40,683 bases of DNA from Gammaproteobacteria bacterium (lineage in GTDB: Bacteria; Pseudomonadota; Gammaproteobacteria; UBA9339): contig JAFGXA010000021.1 of assembly GCA_016936855.1 (NCBI GenBank), forward strand, positions 1-40,683. The letters are read 5' to 3'. Position numbers and translations under genes: made by a program. The notes under the pieces were generated by a model. It ran no database searches. It worked only from the letters and a program-made list of their open reading frames with translations, and was not told the DNA's origin. This document shows positions 34,921 through 40,683 of this stretch, piece after piece (position 1 is the first letter of the stretch; each line of letters starts with the position of its first letter).

Positions 34921-34930
34921 TTTCTTAGTT

Positions 34931-35029
34931 ATGGGTTTTGCAAAATTGCTCGAATTCCTGTATAAGAAACGCCTTTATGAAGACGAAGGATCCACAAATA
35001 ATTTCGCCAGGAGATCATGCTCTTGTTGA
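34931..35029 (+). other. 32-codon upstream frame overlapping the pcnB start
   Basis: ATG 34931 has a consensus GGAGG ten bases upstream and encodes MGFAKLLEFLYKKRLYEDEG before running on to TGA 35027-35029, in a different frame from pcnB. Its amphipathic, basic start resembles the N-terminal extension seen in other PcnB proteins. It may be a real leader peptide, a translational coupler, or the true pcnB start followed by a one-base frameshift near 34975-34990. Confidence 0.35.
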
Positions 35030-36134
35030 TCAACACATAGACAATGATGCTGTTGATATTTTGCGCGCTATTCATTCTGCTGGATTTAAGGCTTATTTGG
35101 TAGGTGGTGGAGTGCGCGATCTTTTGCTTGGTATACAGCCGAAAGACTTTGATATAGCAACCAATGCCACACCTGAAGAGGTCCGAAGTCTTTTCAGAAA
35201 TTCTCGCATCATTGGTAGACGCTTTCGTTTGGTTCATGTTTATTTTCGTAGAAAAATCATTGAAGTCGCTACTTTTCGCAAGGGTGATAACAACGTTTAT
35301 GGCACAGTTGAAGAGGATGCACTGCGCCGCGACTTTACCATTAATGCGCTTTATTATGATGCGGAAAGTGGAGAAATATTAGATTTCTTTGATGGTATGC
35401 AAGATCTTAGAAATCACATGATTCGCATGATAGGAGCGCCAATGGTGCGTTTTGAAGAAGATCCAGTCAGGATGATTCGCGCCATTAGAATGTCAGCCAA
35501 ATTAAATCTGAGAATTGATAAGAACATATCAAAGGCACTTGTATCTAAAAAAAATCTTTTATTAAAAGTTCCGTCCGCTAGATTATTAGACGAACTTATT
35601 AAGTGTTATTACAGTGGTGCTAATTTAAAATTATTTGCTTTGTTGCAGGATTTTTCTGTTTTTGGATTATTGTTCCCAGTTTATTCCGATTTACAATCAG
35701 AGCTTCTTGGGCACAGTACACATGCTAATTTATTAAAAAAAGCTTTTATAGCTGCTGATGAAAGGGTAAAGCAGCATAAACCTCTTAATTTGGCTTTCTT
35801 ATTCTCAATATTGTTTTGGTGGCCGGCTCAATTGAACAAAGATCGTTTTTGTAGCAAAAAGGTTAGAGAGAAGGCTGCTTTTGCCATGGCTTTAGATGAA
35901 ATTATTGCTAAACAACGTAGCGTTATTTCCATGCCAGCTCGCTTGCAAAATGTTATCGGAGAAGTATCCATTATGCAATATGAACTACTTAATATGCGTA
36001 AGCGATCTCTGGAGCGTATTGTAACTAAGCGTTTTTTTCGAGCATCTTATGATTTGTTGTTGTTGCGCTTAGAAAGTGGAGAGGGAAATTTGCAGCCAGT
36101 TGTCGATTACTGGTCTGCTTATAAAAAAGATTAG
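34977..36134 (+). CDS. pcnB: Poly(A) polymerase I
   Basis: This 385-residue class II nucleotidyltransferase adds 3' poly(A) tails that promote RNA decay. The head domain has KAYLVGGGVRDLLLGIQPKDFDIATNATPEEVRSLF, with catalytic D57 and D59. RRDFTINALYYD and EDPVRMIRAIRMSAKL follow, and the neck and body extend to about 300. PcnB rather than the CCA-adding enzyme is favoured by RNSRIIGRRFRLVHVYFRRKIIEVATFR. ATG 34977 lacks a good ribosome-binding site, whereas an out-of-frame ATG at 34931 has one, so the true N-terminus is uncertain. The C-terminus is shorter and less Arg-rich than in E. coli (about 465 residues). It converges on pfkA with nine bases between stops. Confidence 0.9.
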   Translation: MKTKDPQIISPGDHALVDQHIDNDAVDILRAIHSAGFKAYLVGGGVRDLLLGIQPKDFDIATNATPEEVRSLFRNSRIIGRRFRLVHVYFRRKIIEVATFRKGDNNVYGTVEEDALRRDFTINALYYDAESGEILDFFDGMQDLRNHMIRMIGAPMVRFEEDPVRMIRAIRMSAKLNLRIDKNISKALVSKKNLLLKVPSARLLDELIKCYYSGANLKLFALLQDFSVFGLLFPVYSDLQSELLGHSTHANLLKKAFIAADERVKQHKPLNLAFLFSILFWWPAQLNKDRFCSKKVREKAAFAMALDEIIAKQRSVISMPARLQNVIGEVSIMQYELLNMRKRSLERIVTKRFFRASYDLLLLRLESGEGNLQPVVDYWSAYKKD

Positions 36135-36143
36135 TTTTTTGTT

Positions 36144-37112
36144 TTAACTAGCTAAGATGTTGCTGATTTCTAAAACTTTTTTATTGCTAAGCTTTCTATA
36201 GCCACAGCGCACTTTTGGTAAATCAACCAAACACAATTGATTGTTGCAGATGGCTGTCATTTGTTTTGAAGCTCCGTTCTTTAGTGCTGTTACGGCTAAG
36301 TGCCCCATTTCTGATGCTAATTTTCGGTCTAAAACAGTAGGTGTTCCTCCGCGTTGAATATGACCTAGGATGCATGCTCGGTAGGCAAATGGGGTGCGTT
36401 TTTTAAGTTGTTCTGCAAGTTGCAAACTGCGTCCGGGTTTGCCAGCTTCTGCGACTACAATTATTAAGCTTTCTTTGTGGCGAGATGGTTTGTTGATTTT
36501 TTTTGCGAGTCTCACAATGGAAATTGGGAACTCTGGAGTTAGAATGTATTCGGCGCCGCCAGCGATTCCCACATCACTCGCCAAAAACCCAGATTTTTGA
36601 CCCATAACTTCAACTAAAAAATAATAGTGATTACTGAATGCTGTATCACGAATATGGTCGATTGCATTGAGCGCCGTATTACGCGCAGTATCAAAGCCTA
36701 TGGTGTATTCGGTGCCTATGATATCATTGTCTATAGTTCCAGGAATACCGATCGACTTTGGGCCACCTTCTTGCTCCAAAGTCGCCATGCCTTTAAAGCT
36801 GCCGTCACCACCAATTACAATTAGTCCATCTATATTTTGTTCTTTTAAAAAGGCGCGACACTTGTTGCGAAATTTTTTTTGATGAAATTGCTTGGAGCGA
36901 CTGGATTGTAAGATGGTTCCGCCGCGCTGGATAATTCCGCCAACATTTTCTGCTTTCATGGAGAAAATCTCTTCTCTGATTAAGCCCTGAAAGCCGTTAT
37001 GACAGGCGAGAACTTCTATATTAAAAAAGCTAGCAGTTCTAACTACAGCGCGAATTGCCGCATTCATTCCAGGGGCATCCCCCCCTGATGTTAGTATTAG
37101 TATCCTTTTCAT
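36144..37112 (-). CDS. pfkA: ATP-dependent 6-phosphofructokinase
   Basis: This 322-residue glycolytic enzyme phosphorylates fructose 6-phosphate. TSGGDAPGMNAAIRAVVR (8-25) forms the ATP loop. VIGGDGSFKGM near 100 has the GGDGS pattern of ATP-users rather than the GGDD/GGED of pyrophosphate-dependent forms. PGTIDNDIIGTEYTIGFDTA near 123-142 holds the catalytic Asp. MGQKSGFLASDVGIAGGAEYILTPE and LGHIQRGGTPTVLDRKLA complete the sugar-phosphate site. Length equals that of the bacterial family. It is transcribed alone, toward pcnB, from the gap shared with the T6SS hcp 3' end. Confidence 0.95.
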   Translation of the reverse strand: MKRILILTSGGDAPGMNAAIRAVVRTASFFNIEVLACHNGFQGLIREEIFSMKAENVGGIIQRGGTILQSSRSKQFHQKKFRNKCRAFLKEQNIDGLIVIGGDGSFKGMATLEQEGGPKSIGIPGTIDNDIIGTEYTIGFDTARNTALNAIDHIRDTAFSNHYYFLVEVMGQKSGFLASDVGIAGGAEYILTPEFPISIVRLAKKINKPSRHKESLIIVVAEAGKPGRSLQLAEQLKKRTPFAYRACILGHIQRGGTPTVLDRKLASEMGHLAVTALKNGASKQMTAICNNQLCLVDLPKVRCGYRKLSNKKVLEISNILAS

Positions 37113-37232
37113 TAGTTGATAATTCTAACATTTAGATGATTTTAGGAAAAGCAGCTTATTTGTTGTTTGCGCTTTTAATAATTATAATAACAGAACACAA
37201 AAAACAAATCATAATAGTGATCATTGAATAAG

Positions 37233-37730
37233 TTAATAGGTTCTGCTGCGGGATTCGGTCCAGTCGTCGCTGGCTTTAATATTGCCATCTGGATAGTTAA
37301 GCTCTATCTTTTGAAAGCGTAAATGTATCTCTTCCTGATGGCCAAATGCATCATTTGCTGGGTTTTTTACATGATTCATAAAATGTCGTACTTTTACTAC
37401 CTTAACTTTGGTTAATTTATGTGTGAAGTACAGCTCTTCCGTGCCGTCATCATTGATGCGATACCAATTAAATTCGGCGCTCTTTAAAGTTTTGCCACGG
37501 CAACAGGCGTTAAATAGTATGGGGGAGGCGCTGTCATAATTTTTGGTTAAAACAATGCTGCCATGTTTGCGAACAGCCGTTAATTGTCCTGTATTTTGGT
37601 CGGATGGAATTGAAACCGCGTAGTCAAAAGCATGTCCTTCGGCCTGATGTTCGCGACCTCGAATCATTACATCAGATTTGATTTGTTGATTTTCTTCATC
37701 TGTAAATATTACATATACTGGGCTTGCCAT
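37233..37730 (-). CDS. hcp: T6SS tube protein / secreted effector carrier Hcp
   Basis: This 165-residue protein forms the hexameric-ring inner tube of the type VI secretion system and is exported on firing. It starts ASPVYVIFTDEENQQIKSDVMIRGREHQAEGHAFDYAVS and ends with the Hcp-like EEIHLRFQKIELNYPDGNIKASDDW. An upstream in-frame ATG at 37781 overlaps tssC, but ATG 37730 has AAGGA at the right distance and matches relatives. It is the last gene of tssB-tssC-hcp. Reading past it leads to a 120-base gap without a clear terminator. Confidence 0.92.
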   Translation of the reverse strand: MASPVYVIFTDEENQQIKSDVMIRGREHQAEGHAFDYAVSIPSDQNTGQLTAVRKHGSIVLTKNYDSASPILFNACCRGKTLKSAEFNWYRINDDGTEELYFTHKLTKVKVVKVRHFMNHVKNPANDAFGHQEEIHLRFQKIELNYPDGNIKASDDWTESRSRTY

Positions 37731-37740
37731 TATTATATCC

Positions 37741-39210
37741 TTAGTTGTTGTTGAAACGAGGAAGTTTGCCGGTAAGCGCAAGCTTCACGGAAATGCCCTC
37801 AACTTTAAAGTGTGGTACTACATAGAGCGCAACTTCATAAAATCCAGGATTGTCAGGTGTTTCTATTACCTGCACATGGCCATCTTGTAGGGGATGAGTT
37901 GCGATTAATTCTGGTTCAGGATTGTTCATTTTTGTAATTAAAGTTTTTAGCCATCTATTTAATTCTCGTTCTAGTTCTAAATGATTTTTGCTACTTCCAA
38001 TGTTTTCTCTTTGTAAAACTTTTAAATAGTGAGCTAGTCGCGAAGTTAAGAAAATATATGGCAATTTAGCATTAATACGACTATTGCAAGTCGCTTCGTT
38101 ATTATCATAAATTTCTGGTTTTTGCAGAGAGTTTGCGGAAAAATAGCAGGCAAAATTGCTGTTTTTATAGTAGCTAAGCGGGATAAATCCCAGATTAGCA
38201 AATTCTAATTCTCGCGTTTCTGGTATCATGGCTTCTGTTGGGATCTTTGCTTCTAAACCATAGCCGATATCATAGTAGTGTAGTGGCAAATCATGTACTT
38301 TGCCGCCAGATTCAGGGCCTGTAATGTTAAGTGCCCATCCATATTTTTGAAAAGAACGTAACATATTGGCAGCGAGAGTAAAAGCGGTGCTGCCCCAAAG
38401 GTAATTGCTGTTCGAGTTGTTGACATTTTTCTTATATTTGAATGTATTATTGCAATCATATGGTAGACGCAACAAGAATTTTGGTAAGGTCAGTCCCAAA
38501 TAACGCACATCTTCTGTTGTTCTAAAATCATTCCAAGCTATATATTCGCTTTTTTCCATATAGTTTTTTAGGTCACTAATTTGCATTACTTCATGCATGT
38601 TTTGTTTTCCGAAAAAATCACTATTTATGGAGCCTAAAAATGGGCAGTGAGTTGCTGCGGAAATGTGAGCAAGATTTTTTAAAAGCTTTAAGTCATCAGA
38701 ATTGTTTCTGAATGTATAATTAGAAATCATGGCAGCAACTGGTTCTCCTCCTGGGGTATCGTATTCTTCAACGTATACTTTTTTATATAATAATGATTGT
38801 GTTAAGTCACTATTATCAGAGAAATCTTCAGTTAGCTCGTTTTTGCTAATGTTAAGTAGCTCTATTTTGGTGTTATCGCAGCCAAAATTTTGATCGACGA
38901 GATATTTTATTGATCTCCAAATGCTTTCAAGTTTTTGAAATTCTTTGTGGTGTAAAACAGCGTCTAATTGCTTATTTATTAGTAAATCTAATTTTATTAT
39001 TGCTTGGTCTAATGTTTGGCTATTTATGCGTTCAATATCTTGTTCATCATCTGACAGTCTTTCTAAAAGGATTTGTAAGCTTGCAGTAAGTCGTTTGCTT
39101 AATGATTGTTCTGCTAGTTGATTTGGGGTTGCAAAATCAATTAAATTAATAGGTTCTTTGCTGACTTTAGTGGATGCAGCATGAAAAAGGTTTTGGTATG
39201 TTGTTGTCAT
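37741..39210 (-). CDS. tssC: T6SS contractile sheath large subunit TssC (VipB)
   Basis: This 489-residue protein pairs with TssB to build the cytoplasmic contractile sheath. Family text includes LDLLINKQLDAVLHHKEFQKLESIWRSIKYLVD (about 80-110), VYVEEYDTPGGEPVAAMISNY, FLGSINSDFFG near 195, DVRYLGLTLPKFLLRLPY near 235, WGSTAFTLAANMLRSFQKYGWALNITGPESGG near 275-305 and the terminal ISVKLALTGKLPRF. Complete in length. It sits six bases after tssB and ten before hcp. Confidence 0.95.
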   Translation of the reverse strand: MTTTYQNLFHAASTKVSKEPINLIDFATPNQLAEQSLSKRLTASLQILLERLSDDEQDIERINSQTLDQAIIKLDLLINKQLDAVLHHKEFQKLESIWRSIKYLVDQNFGCDNTKIELLNISKNELTEDFSDNSDLTQSLLYKKVYVEEYDTPGGEPVAAMISNYTFRNNSDDLKLLKNLAHISAATHCPFLGSINSDFFGKQNMHEVMQISDLKNYMEKSEYIAWNDFRTTEDVRYLGLTLPKFLLRLPYDCNNTFKYKKNVNNSNSNYLWGSTAFTLAANMLRSFQKYGWALNITGPESGGKVHDLPLHYYDIGYGLEAKIPTEAMIPETRELEFANLGFIPLSYYKNSNFACYFSANSLQKPEIYDNNEATCNSRINAKLPYIFLTSRLAHYLKVLQRENIGSSKNHLELERELNRWLKTLITKMNNPEPELIATHPLQDGHVQVIETPDNPGFYEVALYVVPHFKVEGISVKLALTGKLPRFNNN

Positions 39211-39216
39211 GATTGC

Positions 39217-39729
39217 CTAATCTCTTTGGTCTTTAATTAATGGGCTTCTATTTGCTAGATAATTTTGTAATTCAGTTTTATCTTTGCTGTTTCGTAGTAT
39301 TTTTTCTAAAGCACGCTTGAATTCATGGTTATCTATGAGGTTGGCTCTTAGATCTTTTAGTAGATTACGCATGGCTATTAAAGTTTTTGTTTCTGGAATT
39401 GCGGTTGCTATGTATTCTGGGTTGAAATCTTGTAGTTTTTTGAAGTTGAGTTTTATGTTTATATTCTCATCTATCTTGTTAATTAAGTTTGGCACAGTAA
39501 AGGATAGGTGTGGTGATATTTTAGCCATTATTTGGTCAATATTTTGATGATTTATCTCTATTTTTCTTTTGTTTTTGTCATATATGTTTTGTTTGAGATT
39601 GCCGCATAAGTTTGCAAGAACTAACAATTTTAAGGGTAATTCTCGTTTTTTTTTAGCCCCACCTGTTTCAATGTCAAGCGTTATGTTTATTCGTGCTCTT
39701 GGCACACGTTTTTGAAAGCTCGTGTTCAT
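39217..39729 (-). CDS. tssB: T6SS contractile sheath small subunit TssB (VipA)
   Basis: This 170-residue sheath protein starts SFQKRVPRARINITLDIETGGAKKKRELPLKLLVLANL, has the ISPHLSFTVPNLI segment and the FKKLQDFNPEYIATAIPETKTLIAMRNLLKDLRANL helix pair typical of VipA. Its C-terminal helix, used by the ClpV/TssH unfoldase for recycling, is present. First gene of the minus-strand T6SS unit. Its ATG is 126 bases from the divergent tssJ start, a gap that contains copy B of the 27-base motif. Confidence 0.95.
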   Translation of the reverse strand: MNTSFQKRVPRARINITLDIETGGAKKKRELPLKLLVLANLCGNLKQNIYDKNKRKIEINHQNIDQIMAKISPHLSFTVPNLINKIDENINIKLNFKKLQDFNPEYIATAIPETKTLIAMRNLLKDLRANLIDNHEFKRALEKILRNSKDKTELQNYLANRSPLIKDQRD

Positions 39730-39780
39730 ATTTTTTTACCTGTTTAAAATCATACAAAGTATATAAGCTTAGATTTATTT

Positions 39781-39807
39781 AACAATACTGGTTAAATTAC
39801 GTAAAGG
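39781..39807. promoter_or_regulatory. 27-base conserved motif, copy B (between tssB and tssJ)
   Basis: This sequence matches 34894-34920 at 23 of 27 positions. It sits in the 126-base divergent gap of the T6SS locus, about 50 bases before tssJ and 52 bases before tssB. Its location suits a shared regulatory site for both T6SS arms. Nothing in the sequence identifies the binding protein. Confidence 0.45.
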
Positions 39808-39855
39808 AAAAACACGGTATTTTATTTTTTATATAATATTTTAAAATTGACAATT

Positions 39856-40305
39856 ATGTTATACAAAAAAATACTAATATTAATTATGGGGCTGTCCATG
39901 ATTGGGTGTGTTTCTAACTCATTATCTGTAGAGATAGTGTCAAGTAATACATTAAACCAAACGACTTATCATAAGTCACTACCAGTTGCTATACGTATTT
40001 ATCAATTGCGAAGTAAAGAGCAGTTCTCAAGATTAAGTTTCGCCGCTCTTTGGGGTAACGATAGAAAGTTGCTTGGTAATGATTTATTAGATTGCAGAAC
40101 GGTAATTGTATTGCCAGGTTCTGATTTTACCTTAAATATAGATCGCAACAAAAACGTCCATTATCTTGCGATTATGGGATTGTTCCGTAAAGCCTCTAGG
40201 AGTTGTTGGCGAAGTATAGTTACTCTGCCAAAAAGACGCTCATTTTCAGCGCTTAAAATCAAGGTTATGGTGCATGGTAATAAAGTGCACGCGGTGCTTA
40301 AGTGA
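39856..40305 (+). CDS. tssJ: T6SS outer-membrane lipoprotein TssJ
   Basis: This 149-residue lipoprotein has a signal peptide MLYKKILILIMGLSMIGC with lipobox SMIGC (acylated Cys18). Its transthyretin-like beta-sandwich includes LPVAIRIYQLRSKEQFSRLSFAALW, which matches the TssJ pattern KPVVVRIYQL, and a closing strand with VMVHGNKVHAVL. It anchors the TssM-TssL membrane complex. A TTG at 39847 would add three residues, but ATG 39856 is the natural start. It overlaps tssK by one base (TGATG). Confidence 0.88.
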   Translation: MLYKKILILIMGLSMIGCVSNSLSVEIVSSNTLNQTTYHKSLPVAIRIYQLRSKEQFSRLSFAALWGNDRKLLGNDLLDCRTVIVLPGSDFTLNIDRNKNVHYLAIMGLFRKASRSCWRSIVTLPKRRSFSALKIKVMVHGNKVHAVLK

Positions 40306-40607
40306 TGAGTGATTCTTGGCAAAAGCCTGTTTGGGCCGAAGGTGTTATTTTAGGGCAACAGCATTTTCAGCGATGGGATAGCTATTATCAAAAAGAACAG
40401 GAGTTTTTGTTTGATGCGCTTGGTTTTGCACCATTTCTTTGGGGGGTGATCAGTTTAGAGCTTGACTCTCAATTGCTTGTAAGCGGTAAATTTCTATTGA
40501 AAAAATGTATTGCTCGTTTGCCTGGCGGTATGATGGTTAACTTTGATTCTAGGTCTGGCAATCTATTAAGTTGTAACTTAGATAATAGCTGTCAAGTCAA
40601 TGTATAA
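40305..40607 (+). pseudogene. tssK: T6SS baseplate protein TssK, truncated by the IS
   Basis: The N-terminal ~98 residues are a clear TssK: KPVWAEGVILGQQHFQRWDSYYQKE (8-32) and PFLWGVISLELD (about 45-56) match the shell domain that docks on the sheath and baseplate. The full protein is about 445 residues. Here the frame runs into the inverted repeat at 40597-40601 and stops at TAA 40605-40607 inside the IS. The head domain and most of the protein are lost from this side; the remainder presumably lies beyond the element. Because TssK is essential for T6SS assembly, this copy of the system should not fire unless another tssK exists. Confidence 0.88.
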
Positions 40608-40683
40608 GTTCAATTGAAATGAGACTTTTAGATGCCTCCATTTTGATAGTTTAACCAGTATGCCATGGGAGTCATTAAATTCA
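40601..40683 (-). mobile_element. 3' end of the same IS3-like element (right window edge)
   Basis: This is the reverse complement of positions 1-83, with four more matching bases inward. The boundary is placed at TG 40601-40602 on the plus strand, the counterpart of CA on the element's own strand. The element is oriented with its transposase 3' end facing the window, opposite to the left copy. It splits tssK. Confidence 0.6.
40628..40681 (-). pseudogene. C-terminal fragment of the IS3-like transposase (right copy)
   Basis: The minus strand encodes the same final residues (TPMAYWLNYQNGGI) and TAA (40628-40630) as the left copy. The body of the gene lies beyond the window. Identity to the left copy over all visible bases shows the two are recent copies, or the two ends of one element with long inverted repeats. 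Confidence 0.5.

Noticed and set aside
36130-36150. Bidirectional terminator between pcnB and pfkA
   Set aside because: Only about five pairable bases surround an A/T-run; too weak to call.
37731-37781. Longer Hcp start at 37781
   Set aside because: It lies inside tssC, lacks a ribosome-binding site and does not match Hcp; ATG 37730 does.
40660-40683. Plus-strand reading MPWESLNS at the right edge, resembling the start of IS481-type transposases
   Set aside because: There is no ribosome-binding site before it, and the opposite strand gives a better-fitting transposase C-terminus with a stop codon near the element end.

Overview
This window reads as a piece of an AT-rich gammaproteobacterial chromosome. 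The best fit is an intracellular or host-associated lineage near the Legionellales/Coxiellaceae. That placement is an inference. It rests on gammaproteobacterial gene neighbourhoods (ppa-murD-ftsW-murC-murB-ddl-ftsQ, accA-tilS, a pilMNOQ-type operon, pcnB), the low GC, the many small palindromic repeats, and the signs of gene decay. No rRNA gene, intact tRNA gene or CRISPR array was found.

Layout. (1) 1-87 and 40597-40683 are perfect inverted copies of one sequence that looks like the 3' end of an IS3-like insertion sequence. At the left it removes the start of a VOC/glyoxalase gene; at the right it interrupts the T6SS gene tssK. (2) 465-2597 is the end of an integrated island: an abiEi-abiEii abortive-infection/toxin-antitoxin pair with its own consensus promoter and operator-like inverted repeat, ending at a 47-base 3' fragment of a CAT-anticodon tRNA (att site). 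(3) 2598-8285 holds a molybdenum hydroxylase operon (xdhA-xdhB-xdhC) running into an msbA-like gene that has lost its ATPase half. (4) 8286-15792 holds corA, two alpha/beta hydrolases, a large unrecognised protein, and an oppositely oriented N-acetylglucosamine-kinase-like/mtaD pair. Three REPIN-like palindromes sit exactly on gene borders here. (5) 15796-18889 is a fused double permease and ATPase of a nitrate/sulfonate-type ABC importer. (6) 19005-25791 is ppa and the division/cell-wall cluster; murG is absent from its usual place and ftsA/ftsZ do not follow ftsQ. (7) 25797-29044 (minus strand) is hemW followed by a QseBC/PmrAB-type two-component system. (8) 29082-32219 is cysQ, a MITE-like repeat, accA and tilS. 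(9) 32225-34862 (minus strand) is a small pilM-pilN-pilO-pilQ operon for pilus assembly or DNA uptake. (10) 34977-37112 is pcnB and pfkA, convergent. (11) 37233-40607 is part of a type VI secretion locus: tssB-tssC-hcp on the minus strand and tssJ-tssK' on the plus strand.

How it works together. Most of the window is housekeeping: peptidoglycan precursor synthesis and septation, fatty-acid initiation, tRNA lysidine formation, RNA polyadenylation and glycolysis. The accessory layer comprises the AbiE system, purine/aldehyde oxidation, possible secreted hydrolases or effectors, the T6SS and the pilus genes. Mobile sequences are reshaping it: the IS copies break two genes, and the REPIN-like palindromes coincide with a truncated transporter, a repeat-encoded protein tail, and what look like repeat-supplied -35 boxes for two divergent genes.
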